DNA of 64,000 nucleotides from Knoellia koreensis (lineage in GTDB: Bacteria; Actinomycetota; Actinomycetes; Actinomycetales; Dermatophilaceae), in contig NZ_JABEPQ010000003.1 of the NCBI RefSeq assembly GCF_013041615.1, positions 372,001 through 436,000 on the forward strand, given 5' to 3'. A model generated the notes under the pieces. The model saw only the letters and a list, made by a program, of their open reading frames with translations. It had not been told where the DNA came from and did not search any database. Shown piece by piece: positions 50,563 to 58,142 of the stretch. Position 1 is the stretch's first letter; every line of letters starts with the position of its first letter. The position numbers and the translations under genes were made by a program.

Positions 50563-51392
50563 TTCGCCGCGACGACGCCGGAGACCCGGGCGATCGGCTC
50601 GCTCAGCGCGTCGAGGGCGACCGAGAGCTCCTTGACCTCGTCCTTGGACAAGGAGGTGTAGAGCGCGAACCCCTTGTCGGTGCGGTGCTTTTCGAGCTCG
50701 GCGTCGAGAGCGGCGAACCGGGCGTCGACCTCGGTGAGCAGCTGCGGGTCGCGCTCCTGCAGGACCGGTCGCAGCGCGTCGACGACGGCCTTGCTGCCCT
50801 TGACGTTCTCGTCGAAGTCGTAGAGGTCGGTGTGGGAGTAGCGGTCCTCCTCGCCGGTGATCTTGCCGGTCGCGACTTCGTCGAGCAGGCCCTTGGCGCC
50901 GCCGGCGAGCTGGTCCGGGGCGAGCTCGACTGCCTTGGCCCTCGCCACGATCTCCACCACGTCGGCCAGGAGTCGGTCGGCCACCGCCGCGGAGTCGGGC
51001 TGGAGACCGTCGACCCACAGGTCCTTCTCGAGCCGGTGGAAGCCGGTGAACTCCTGGCCGTCCTCGACGACGTCCTCGCGACCGTCGATCCGCGGGTCCA
51101 GGTCGCCGAAGGACTCGGCGACCGGCTCGATCCGCTCCCACGGCCCGCGGGCGAGTGGGTATGCCGCCTTGGCGGCCTCGACCTCGCGCGCCTTGACCGC
51201 CGTGACGAAGGTCGTGGTGCGCTCGAGCAGCTGGTCGGCCTGCTCGCTCACGAAGCCCTCGTACTGCTCGACCGCCGCCGTGGTCCGTGGGTCCAGCGCC
51301 TGCACCGCGCGGTCGTCACCGCTGCTGCCACAGGCCGCGGTGGCGAGGACGAGTGCCGCGCCGAGGGCAGCGGGGACGAGGGACGTGCGCAT
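50559..51392 (-). CDS. efeO: Iron-uptake lipoprotein EfeO (imelysin-like M75 domain)
   Basis: The 277-residue protein begins with a lipoprotein signal (AALGAALVLATAACGSSG, Cys near 21) and continues as an EfeO/M75 helical domain with GREDVVEDGQEFTGFHRLEKDLW, where HRLE is the HxxE metal site, and GKITGEEDRYSHTDLYDFDENVKGS. It lacks the N-terminal cupredoxin domain of E. coli EfeO, as do many lipoprotein forms. It binds iron outside the membrane. AAGGAG 4 nt before the ATG and a DtxR/IdeR box at 51421-51439 indicate iron-repressed expression. The EfeU permease gene is not adjacent. Confidence 0.92.
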   Translation of the reverse strand: MRTSLVPAALGAALVLATAACGSSGDDRAVQALDPRTTAAVEQYEGFVSEQADQLLERTTTFVTAVKAREVEAAKAAYPLARGPWERIEPVAESFGDLDPRIDGREDVVEDGQEFTGFHRLEKDLWVDGLQPDSAAVADRLLADVVEIVARAKAVELAPDQLAGGAKGLLDEVATGKITGEEDRYSHTDLYDFDENVKGSKAVVDALRPVLQERDPQLLTEVDARFAALDAELEKHRTDKGFALYTSLSKDEVKELSVALDALSEPIARVSGVVAAK

Positions 51393-51420
51393 GGTTCTCC
51401 TTGGGTTGGGCGACGGGCGA

Positions 51421-51439
51421 TAAGGTAAGCCTTACCTAA
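51421..51439. promoter_or_regulatory. DtxR/IdeR iron box upstream of efeOB
   Basis: TAAGGTAAGCCTTACCTAA matches 15 of 19 positions of the consensus TTAGGTTAGGCTAACCTAA. It lies 29-47 bp before the efeO ATG and overlaps a minus-strand TACCTT -10 box, so Fe-bound repressor would block transcription. Confidence 0.8.
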
Positions 51440-51464
51440 CTGGCCTCGTCAAGTCGACCACGCG

Positions 51465-51481
51465 GCATACCCGCCCCGTGC
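51465..51481 (+). repeat. Intergenic full-length repeat copy
   Basis: CGACCACGCGGCATACC lies between efeO and zwf. The same 17 bases occur in the right arm of the 24457-24486 hairpin, and the element at 62684-62700 matches except for the first base. Confidence 0.65.
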
Positions 51482-51501
51482 ACCCACCCATCCGCGGTGC
51501 C

Positions 51502-53022
51502 ATGATCGAGAACGTGCCCGAAGCCACACCGCCCCGCCCGCAGACGATCTCCTATCCGGCGAGCGAACGGGTGAGCAGTCGCAGCCCGCTCGAACCGGTC
51601 GAACCCCACGTCGTCGTCCTGTTCGGCGCCACCGGTGACCTGGCGAGACGCAAGCTGCTGCCCGGGCTCGCCTACCTCGTGACCAGCGACCTGGCGCCGG
51701 ACATCCGGGTCGTCGGCACGTCGCTGGAGGAGATGGACGACGCGCAGTTCCGCGAGTTCGCCAAGCAGGCGATCGACGAGTTCGGGTCGCACAAGCTGAC
51801 AGCGGAGCAGTGGGACGAGTTCGACGACCACCTGACCTACGTGCCACAGAGTGCCGGGCCCAAGGCACTCGCCGACGCCGTGCACCGCGCGCAGGAACAG
51901 CTGGGCGGCAGCTCCAAGCTGCTGCTGCACTACCTGTCGGTGCCGCCGAAGGCCGCGGTGGCGGTGCTCAACACGCTGCGCGAGGCGGGCCTGGTCGACG
52001 GGTCGCGGGTGGTCATGGAGAAGCCATTCGGCACCGACCTCGCGAGCGCGATCGCGTTGAACGACAAGGTGCACGAGACGTTCTCGGAGGAGCAGATCTT
52101 CCGGATCGACCACTTCCTCGGCAAGGAGGCGGCGCAGAACATCCTCGCCTTCCGGTTCGCGAACGGGCTGTTCGAGCCGATCTGGAACCGCAACTTCATC
52201 GACCACGTGCAGATCGACATCCCCGAGACGCTCGGGCTCGACCAGCGCGCCAACTTCTACGAGTCGACCGGTGCCTACAAGGACATGGTGGTGACGCACC
52301 TGTTCCAGGTGATGGCGTTCGTCGCGATGGAGCCGCCGACCGCGCTGGAGCCGCGCGCCATCTCCGAGGAGAAGAACAAGGTCTTCCGGTCGCTGCTGCC
52401 GATCGACCCCGACGACGTGGTGCGCGGACAGTTCGCCGGCTACACCCAGCTGCCCGGGGTGGCGTCGGACTCCGACACCGAGACCTTCATCGCGCTCAAG
52501 GTGGGCCTGGACAACTGGCGCTGGGCGGGCGTGCCGTTCTACCTGCGCACCGGCAAGAAGATGGCCGAGGGGGCGCGCATCATCTCGATCGCCTTCAAGG
52601 AGGCGCCGCGGTCGATGTTCCCGCACAACTCGGGTGTGGGGTCGGCGGGGCCGGACCACCTGACGTTCGACCTCGCCGACGAGTCGAAGGTGTCGTTGTC
52701 GTTCTACGGCAAGCGACCCGGGCCCGGCATGCGGTTGGAGAAGCTGTCGATGCAGTTCTCCACCCGCGAGACCGAGCGCGCCGGTGACGTGCTCGAGGCC
52801 TATGAGCGGCTCATGCTCGATGCGATGCGCGGCGACCACACGCTGTTCACGACCGCCGAGGGCATCGAGTCGTTGTGGGAGCGCTCGCAGCCGCTGCTCG
52901 ACGACCCGCCGGAGGCCAAGCCCTACCCCGAGGGCTCGTGGGGCCCGAACGCGATCCACCAGCTGATCGCGCCGCACGCCTGGCGGCTGCCCTTCGAACG
53001 CGCCTGGCGCGAGAAGAAGTAG
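51502..53022 (+). CDS. zwf: Glucose-6-phosphate 1-dehydrogenase
   Basis: Zwf (about 506 residues) oxidises glucose 6-phosphate to 6-phosphogluconolactone, the entry to the pentose phosphate pathway, producing NADPH. The cofactor loop is LFGATGDLARRKLLP (about 44-58), and the active-site signature RIDHFLGKE (His near 205) is intact; MEKPFGTDL binds cofactor. The frame is open from a GTG at 51478; ATG 51502 or GTG 51514 are more likely starts and differ only in the poorly conserved first residues. No transketolase, transaldolase or opcA neighbours are present, unlike the usual actinobacterial zwf cluster, so this may be a second copy. Confidence 0.95.
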   Translation: MIENVPEATPPRPQTISYPASERVSSRSPLEPVEPHVVVLFGATGDLARRKLLPGLAYLVTSDLAPDIRVVGTSLEEMDDAQFREFAKQAIDEFGSHKLTAEQWDEFDDHLTYVPQSAGPKALADAVHRAQEQLGGSSKLLLHYLSVPPKAAVAVLNTLREAGLVDGSRVVMEKPFGTDLASAIALNDKVHETFSEEQIFRIDHFLGKEAAQNILAFRFANGLFEPIWNRNFIDHVQIDIPETLGLDQRANFYESTGAYKDMVVTHLFQVMAFVAMEPPTALEPRAISEEKNKVFRSLLPIDPDDVVRGQFAGYTQLPGVASDSDTETFIALKVGLDNWRWAGVPFYLRTGKKMAEGARIISIAFKEAPRSMFPHNSGVGSAGPDHLTFDLADESKVSLSFYGKRPGPGMRLEKLSMQFSTRETERAGDVLEAYERLMLDAMRGDHTLFTTAEGIESLWERSQPLLDDPPEAKPYPEGSWGPNAIHQLIAPHAWRLPFERAWREKK

Positions 53023-53037
53023 CCCCGCGCGCTGTCA

Positions 53038-53128
53038 CAACTTTTACGCGTCACGCTGGAAGGTTGATCTTCACACGCACCAGTAGCCCGAGCGAAGTGC
53101 ATGTTTCGCGCATGACGCGTAAAAGTTG
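53038..53128. repeat. 91-bp element with 16-bp perfect terminal inverted repeats
   Basis: CAACTTTTACGCGTCA at 53038-53053 is the exact reverse complement of 53113-53128, with 59 bp between. The element fills almost the whole gap between convergent zwf and pheA and is lower in GC than its flanks. The loop is long for a terminator. It could be a MITE-like or REP-like unit; no target-site duplication is obvious. Confidence 0.65.
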
Positions 53129-53135
53129 AGCCCGG

Positions 53136-54065
53136 TCAGGTGAGGGTGCGCAGGTCGCGGAGCCAGGCGCGGGCGTCGGCGAACGCCGCGTCCGTCGTGA
53201 CCGGGCTGACCTGCACCGCGGTGCCGTGCGCCGCGGGATAGCTGCCGAGGAACCGCACGTCGGCGCAGACCCGCTTGAGCCCGAGCAGCGCCTCGCCGAC
53301 CCGCTCGTCGAGGACGTGCCCCTCGATGTCGATCGAGAAGCAGTAGGACCCCATCGACTCCTTGGTCGGCCGCGATTCCAGCCGGGACATGTTGATGCCG
53401 CGCACCGAGAACTGCTCGAGCAGCTCGAGCAGGCCGCCCGCGTGGTCGTCGCGCTGGAACAGCACCAGGGTCGTCTTGTCGGCGCCGGTGCGTTCCGGGA
53501 GGTCCCCCGGCCGGGCGACGAGGACGAAGCGCGTCACCGCGGCCGCGTTGTCGCCGATGCCCTCCGCGAGGATCTCGAGGCCGTGGTTGCTCGCCGCGAC
53601 AGGGGCACAGACGGCCGCGTCGTATGCCGGTGAGCCGCCTTGCGCTGCAAGGCCTTCCGCCGCTGCGGCGGTGGACAGGGTCGGCACGTAGACGGCGTCG
53701 GGGAGGTTGGACTCCATCCAGCCACGCACCTGAGCCCACGCGTGCGAGTGGGTGCCCACGGCACGCACCTGGCCCAGCGGCATACCCGGTCGCGCAGCGA
53801 GCACGAAGGTGATGGGCACGAGCACCTCGGCCACGACGACGAGGGGGTCGCCACTGGCGAGCGCGTCGAGCGTGGCGCTGACGCCACCCTCGACGGAGTT
53901 CTCGATCGGCACCATCGCACCGTCGACCTCGCCCGCGCGCAGGAGCGTGAGGGCCTGGTCGACCGAGCCGCACGGGCGGTGCTCCGCGCCGCGCGCCGGT
54001 GCCCAGGCGTCGAGCGCCATCTGGGTGAAGGTGCCCTCGGGGCCGAGGTAGGCGTAGGTCGTCAT
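53136..54065 (-). CDS. pheA: Prephenate dehydratase
   Basis: This 309-residue cytoplasmic enzyme decarboxylates and dehydrates prephenate to phenylpyruvate in phenylalanine synthesis. The catalytic domain (1-185) starts YAYLGPEGTFTQMAL and includes VPIENSVEGGVSATLD, with the catalytic Thr in the later TRFVLVARPG stretch; the ACT regulatory domain (about 195-285) has the ESRPTKESMGSYCFSID motif that binds phenylalanine for feedback inhibition. The ATG at 54065 gives the standard N-terminus; an ATG four codons earlier overlaps the previous gene. It is co-directional with, and abuts, the DUF4446 gene. Confidence 0.94.
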   Translation of the reverse strand: MTTYAYLGPEGTFTQMALDAWAPARGAEHRPCGSVDQALTLLRAGEVDGAMVPIENSVEGGVSATLDALASGDPLVVVAEVLVPITFVLAARPGMPLGQVRAVGTHSHAWAQVRGWMESNLPDAVYVPTLSTAAAAEGLAAQGGSPAYDAAVCAPVAASNHGLEILAEGIGDNAAAVTRFVLVARPGDLPERTGADKTTLVLFQRDDHAGGLLELLEQFSVRGINMSRLESRPTKESMGSYCFSIDIEGHVLDERVGEALLGLKRVCADVRFLGSYPAAHGTAVQVSPVTTDAAFADARAWLRDLRTLT

Positions 54066-54069
54066 CGTC

Positions 54070-54486
54070 TCAGGCATCCTTCGAGCCGGTGCGGGCGGAG
54101 GCCAGCGCCTGCTGCTCCTCCGGGGTCAAGGTGGCGTCGGACTGCCCGCCGACGACGCCCTTGGCGTAGGTGCGGGACTCGCCGCGGGCGTGGATCGAAG
54201 ACAGGACGAGCCCGTCGCCGGAGTCGTCCACGACGGCCGCACTGAACGACAGTCGACCGCCCATGTCGCCAAACGCGTCGTAGCGGACCACCGCCACATG
54301 CCGAAGGGCCTGGCCGATGTCGGCGCGCAGCGCGGCGAGGTCGCCGGCACCGACAGGGCGCTGGGTCTCCAGGGCGCGCAGGCGGCGCTCGAGGCGGCGG
54401 GCACGAGCCACGGTCGTGACGGCGACTGCGAGCGCGAGGACCGCCACCACGACCGCCACCACGGCGATCACGTTGGCGTCGGACAC
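54070..54486 (-). CDS. DUF4446-family membrane-anchored protein
   Basis: The 138 residues comprise one N-terminal membrane helix (VIAVVAVVVAVLALAVAVTTVA, about 5-27), a basic coiled-coil stretch (RARRLERRLRALE), and the DUF4446 core HVAVVRYDAFGDMGGRLSFSAAVVDDSGDGLVLSSIHARGESRTYAKGV. Function is unknown; the family is widespread in Gram-positive bacteria. It precedes pheA in the same transcript, an association seen in actinobacteria. The GTG start follows TACGCT by 6 nt. Confidence 0.85.
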   Translation of the reverse strand: MSDANVIAVVAVVVAVLALAVAVTTVARARRLERRLRALETQRPVGAGDLAALRADIGQALRHVAVVRYDAFGDMGGRLSFSAAVVDDSGDGLVLSSIHARGESRTYAKGVVGGQSDATLTPEEQQALASARTGSKDA

Positions 54487-54492
54487 GCGGCC

Positions 54493-54498
54493 AGCGTA
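54493..54498 (-). promoter_or_regulatory. -10 element of the DUF4446-pheA operon
   Basis: TACGCT on the minus strand, 6 nt before the GTG at 54486. A plus-strand TAGAGT at 54514-54519, 9 nt before the divergent ATG at 54529, may serve the opposite gene. Confidence 0.4.
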
Positions 54499-54528
54499 TT
54501 GGGGTCACGCGGATAGAGTCGACGCGAC

Positions 54529-55146
54529 ATGGACTTCGACCTCGCCACCATGGCGATCGTCTTCGGCGCGATCTTCTTCGTGGAGCTGCCCGACAAGACG
54601 TTCGTCGCCACGCTCGTCCTCGCGACGCGGTACCGCCCGCTGTTCGTGTGGATCGGCGTGTGCCTCGCATTCCTCGTGCAGACCCTCGTCGCGGTCACGA
54701 TCGGAGGTCTGCTGGCACAGCTGCCGAAACGCCCCGTCGAGATCTTCGCCGCGCTGATGTTCCTGGTCGGCGGCATCATCCTGCTGCGCGGTGCCGGCAA
54801 AGCCGACGAGGAGGAGCAGGAGGCCGAGGAGGAGTTCTCGCACAAGGGCGCCGCGCGGGCCGTGGGGCTGAAGGCGATCGTGGTGTCGTTCTCGATCCTC
54901 TTCCTCGCCGAGTGGGGCGACCTGTCGCAGATCCTCACCGCCAACATGGTGCTGCGCTTCCACGAGCCCGTGTCGGTCTTCATCGGCGCGTTCGCCGCCT
55001 TGGCAACGGTGTCCGCGCTCGGGGCGGCACTCGGTCGAGCGCTCCTCAGGCGCGTGAAGCTGGCGCTGATCCGCCGCATCGGCGGCGTGGTCTGCCTCAT
55101 CCTCGCCTTCGTCACCGCGCTCCAGGTCGTCGGCGTCATCGGCTGA
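54529..55146 (+). CDS. TMEM165/GDT1-family (UPF0016) cation transporter
   Basis: This 205-residue membrane protein has the two family signatures, FFVELPDKTFVATLVLA in the first repeat and LAEWGDLSQILTANM in the second, on opposed hydrophobic halves joined by an acidic loop (ADEEEQEAEEEFSHKGAAR). Bacterial members export Mn2+ (MneA/Mnx type) or Ca2+. The first signature has Pro where ExGD[KR][TS] has Gly-like residues (ELPDKT), as seen in actinobacterial members. No yybP-ykoY Mn riboswitch fits in the 42-bp upstream gap. Confidence 0.88.
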   Translation: MDFDLATMAIVFGAIFFVELPDKTFVATLVLATRYRPLFVWIGVCLAFLVQTLVAVTIGGLLAQLPKRPVEIFAALMFLVGGIILLRGAGKADEEEQEAEEEFSHKGAARAVGLKAIVVSFSILFLAEWGDLSQILTANMVLRFHEPVSVFIGAFAALATVSALGAALGRALLRRVKLALIRRIGGVVCLILAFVTALQVVGVIG

Positions 55147-55154
55147 CGTGGTGG

Positions 55155-55197
55155 CCGGTGGGCGCCGCCGATGAGGGGATACGGCGACGCCCACCGG
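55155..55197. terminator. Terminator hairpin, near-identical to one at 63700
   Basis: CCGGTGGGCGCCGCCG (55155-55170) pairs with 55182-55197 around an 11-nt loop with one G-T or mismatch position. It lies between the convergent transporter and amylase genes. The same left arm recurs exactly at 63700-63715. Confidence 0.7.
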
Positions 55198-55203
55198 GGC
55201 TTG

Positions 55204-57057
55204 TCAGAACGTCGGGTACACGTCCATGGTCTGGCCGCCGGTTCCCACGTAGTTGGCGCCGGTGGAGTACTGGCTGTCGTTGACCAGAGGCTTGAACTCG
55301 AAGGCCTGCCCCGCCGGGATGCGCTCGAGCTCGAACTCCCAGACGTCAGGGGCGATGTTTCGCGCTCCACGACCGTAGGTCCACGTGAAGGGATAGGTGT
55401 TGCCACGTATGGCGATCGAGTTTCCGAGTCCCACGTTGTAGTGGACGCGGATCTTGGTCACGTTCCGAGCCGGAGGCGTGTATGCCGTGACGGAGCCTGG
55501 CACGTAGACCTTCGCCTCGTGCTCACCCAGGGTGGTGGTGATCTGCTTGCCGGTGGTCCCACCGGCCTGCACTGTCACCGTGTCGGCGGTGTTCATGATG
55601 TTGGTGAGGACCGTGCCGACGGTCAGGCTGCTCTCGGCCCGCAGAGGAATCGTCCGCGTCTGGTTGGGCCACGTGCCGTTGATGAGCGTCACCGCCTCGG
55701 CCCCGCTGCTGTCGACTCGCCGCGAGAAGCCGTAGACCTGCTGGTCCTTCCACATCTCGCGCTGGGTGCCAACGCGCAGCGCGGGATACGCCTTCTTCAT
55801 GGCGTTGAGCCGCTTGATGTGCGTGTAGATCGTCGACGTTTCGCTGAACGATGTCATGTCCTTGCGATTGTCCTTGTTCGCGATCGGCACCTCGTTGGGG
55901 TTGCCATTGCCGTCGTCGGCCTGCTCGGTTCCGTAGTAGATGACCGGCACCCCACGTGAGGACAAAAGGAAGGTCAGCGCCGAGCGGAGCCTCTGGTAGT
56001 TGTCATCAGCCCGCGTGAGAAACCGAGCACGATCGTGGTTGTCGAGGAAAGTCTCGAGCCGATTGGCGTTGGTGTACTTGTAGTCCTGGTCGAACAGACC
56101 CCCGAGGTTCCGCATGTCACCATCAGCCACGAGCGTGTCCCTGACGGTGAAGAAGTATGGGAAATCCAGGACCCCCCATTCGTACTTCTGGTACTCGGAG
56201 ACATAGTCGATGTCCCCCACAAAAACCTCTCCAAAGGTGGGCACACCCATGGTCTGCTCGAACGACTGCAGCCAGGGCTTGGGCACGGACCGGGCCGCGT
56301 CGACGCGGATCCCGTCAAATCCCATGCCTATCCAGTCCTTGTAGGTGGCCATGAGGTAGCTGGACACGGTGCTGTTGGACTGGTCCAGGTCATCGAGACC
56401 GCCAAGGTCACAGTTCTCGATCTGCGTCTGGGTCTCTGACCCGTCGAAGCGACAGTCTCCGTTGTGGTGGAAGTACGCCGAGTTGTCGAGCGGCGATGCC
56501 GGCTTGTTCGTCGAGGGGCTGTATGTCGTCGACGTACCGGCCAGATAGTCGGCCGTGTGGTTGGGGACGACGTCCAGGATCATTTTCAGACCCATACTGT
56601 GGGCGGTGTCGATGAGGGTCTGCAGCTCTGCCTTGGAGCCGAAGTGGGAGTTGGGTGTCGCGAAGTCCTTTGTGAAGTAGCCGTGGTAGCTGGCTTCCTT
56701 GCCGTCTCGGCTGAGCGGCTGCTGTTCAGAGACTGGTGAGAGCCAGATCGCTGTCACGCCAAGGTTCTTGATGTAGGACAGCTTGTTCGTGAGCCCCGTC
56801 CAGTCACCTCCGTGATAGAAGCCGAGGTCGCTGGGGTTGTACTCACCATTGCCGGTGTTGTCGTTGGCCGTGCTCCCGTTGGAAAACCGGTCGACGAGCA
56901 CTTGATAGATGACGTCACCCTCAGTCAGAGGGCCCGGCCCTGCGGCGGGCGACGCAGTGGCGGTGGTTGCGTTGACACCGGTCGTGGTCAACGCCGCAAC
57001 AGCGACGAGACCCGTCGCTACGACACCGGCGACTCGTGTCCTGCGTGGCATTCTCAT
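55204..57057 (-). CDS. Secreted alpha-amylase (GH13) with C-terminal starch-binding-like domain
   Basis: The 617-residue enzyme starts with a signal peptide (RTRVAGVVATGLVAVAALTTTGVNATTATASPA). The GH13 barrel (about 45-440) has VIYQVLVDRF, DVVPNHTADY, nucleophile Asp in GFDGIRVDAAR, acid/base Glu in FGEVFVG and FLDNHDR. An all-beta region follows, and the last 100 residues (VTKIRVHYNVGLGNSIAIRGN..WEFELERIPAGQAFEFKPLV) form a CBM20/25-like domain. It degrades extracellular starch to maltodextrins for the importer in the same operon. ATG 57057 has AGGAG 10 nt upstream. Base composition is visibly lower in GC than its neighbours (58% in the line starting 56221), which hints at later acquisition. 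Confidence 0.9.
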   Translation of the reverse strand: MRMPRRTRVAGVVATGLVAVAALTTTGVNATTATASPAAGPGPLTEGDVIYQVLVDRFSNGSTANDNTGNGEYNPSDLGFYHGGDWTGLTNKLSYIKNLGVTAIWLSPVSEQQPLSRDGKEASYHGYFTKDFATPNSHFGSKAELQTLIDTAHSMGLKMILDVVPNHTADYLAGTSTTYSPSTNKPASPLDNSAYFHHNGDCRFDGSETQTQIENCDLGGLDDLDQSNSTVSSYLMATYKDWIGMGFDGIRVDAARSVPKPWLQSFEQTMGVPTFGEVFVGDIDYVSEYQKYEWGVLDFPYFFTVRDTLVADGDMRNLGGLFDQDYKYTNANRLETFLDNHDRARFLTRADDNYQRLRSALTFLLSSRGVPVIYYGTEQADDGNGNPNEVPIANKDNRKDMTSFSETSTIYTHIKRLNAMKKAYPALRVGTQREMWKDQQVYGFSRRVDSSGAEAVTLINGTWPNQTRTIPLRAESSLTVGTVLTNIMNTADTVTVQAGGTTGKQITTTLGEHEAKVYVPGSVTAYTPPARNVTKIRVHYNVGLGNSIAIRGNTYPFTWTYGRGARNIAPDVWEFELERIPAGQAFEFKPLVNDSQYSTGANYVGTGGQTMDVYPTF

Positions 57058-57062
57058 GTAGA

Positions 57063-58142
57063 TCACGCTCCTGTTCCTCGGACGGGGGTCTTGCGTGGAG
57101 TGGCGGTGGACTCGCGGACGATGAGCGCCGTGTGCAGCGTGTGGTGGTGGTGTCGTGAGCTGCCTCGGATCGCCGAGACGAGGAAGTCGGCAGCGACCCG
57201 CCCCTTCGCCTCGATCGGTTGCCGGACGGTGGTGAGCCGCGGTCGCAGCCAGACCGCCTCGGGCTGGTCGTCGTAACCAGCGACCGAGACGTCGCCGGGG
57301 ACCGAGATCCCGAGCTCGTATGCCGCGTCGAGAACTCCTGCGGCGAGGATGTCCGAGAGCGCGAAGACAGCCGTGGGACGGTCGTCCGAGTCGAGGATGT
57401 CCAGACCCGCCTTGTAGCCCTCCGCCCGCGTGGCCCGCGCCTCCACGACGCGCAGCCGGACGTCGGAGGCGACAGGTCCAAGCCCGTCGAGAGCGTCATC
57501 GACGCCGGCCATGCGTCGGCCCAGCGGCCCGCGCGCCGCATCGATGACGCTGTCGGGCCCGGCCTCGAACGCCAGCACCGTGATGTCCCGATGCCCCAGC
57601 TCGAGGAGGTGGGTCATCATGGCGGCCGCACCAGCCTGGTCGTCGACCTCGACCGTGGGTACGTCCTCGTCGCTCTCGCTGTCGACGAGGACGAACGGGA
57701 CTCCCCGTCGCTCCAGTTCGGCCACCTCACCGCGGTCGCGCTCGAGCCCGGTCACGACGAAGCCGTCGACTGCTGCATACGGGATGGCGTCGAGCATCGA
57801 GTTCCGCAAGGGCGGTACGAGCAGGAGGGTGAAACCTTCCTGGTGACAGACCTGCCCCACCCCGACGAGGAACTGCGCGTAGTAGGGGTTCTCCATCGCC
57901 TGCGGAATGTCTTGCGGCAGAAGGATTCCCAATGAGTTGGTGCGGCCCTGGACGAGCATCCGGGCTACCGGATCAGGCCGGTAACCTAGGCGGGCTGCCA
58001 CCTCGAGGATCCGGTCACGAGTCGCGGCTGAGAGCCGGCCCGGGTCGTTGAATGCGAATGACACCGCCGTTCGCGACACCCCCGCGGCGGTGGCAACGTC
58101 GCGGGACGTGGGCCGTTTGGCTCCATCAGTCGAGCCGGACAA
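57063..58142 (-). CDS. LacI-family regulator of the maltodextrin operon
   Basis: The 359-residue repressor has a LacI helix-turn-helix (about 12-65: TSRDVATAAGVSRTAVSFAFNDPGRLSAATRDRILEVAARLGYRPDPVARML) and a periplasmic-binding-like sensor domain (about 70-345) including SLGILLP and VPGDVSVAGYDDQPEAVWLRP. It probably senses a maltodextrin. The start is a TTG at 58142 overlapping the preceding gene by 17 bp, but AAGGGGAG lies 6 nt upstream, which makes it convincing. It is the fifth gene of the operon it likely represses through the palindrome at 62621-62638. Confidence 0.9.
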   Translation of the reverse strand: MSGSTDGAKRPTSRDVATAAGVSRTAVSFAFNDPGRLSAATRDRILEVAARLGYRPDPVARMLVQGRTNSLGILLPQDIPQAMENPYYAQFLVGVGQVCHQEGFTLLLVPPLRNSMLDAIPYAAVDGFVVTGLERDRGEVAELERRGVPFVLVDSESDEDVPTVEVDDQAGAAAMMTHLLELGHRDITVLAFEAGPDSVIDAARGPLGRRMAGVDDALDGLGPVASDVRLRVVEARATRAEGYKAGLDILDSDDRPTAVFALSDILAAGVLDAAYELGISVPGDVSVAGYDDQPEAVWLRPRLTTVRQPIEAKGRVAADFLVSAIRGSSRHHHHTLHTALIVRESTATPRKTPVRGTGA

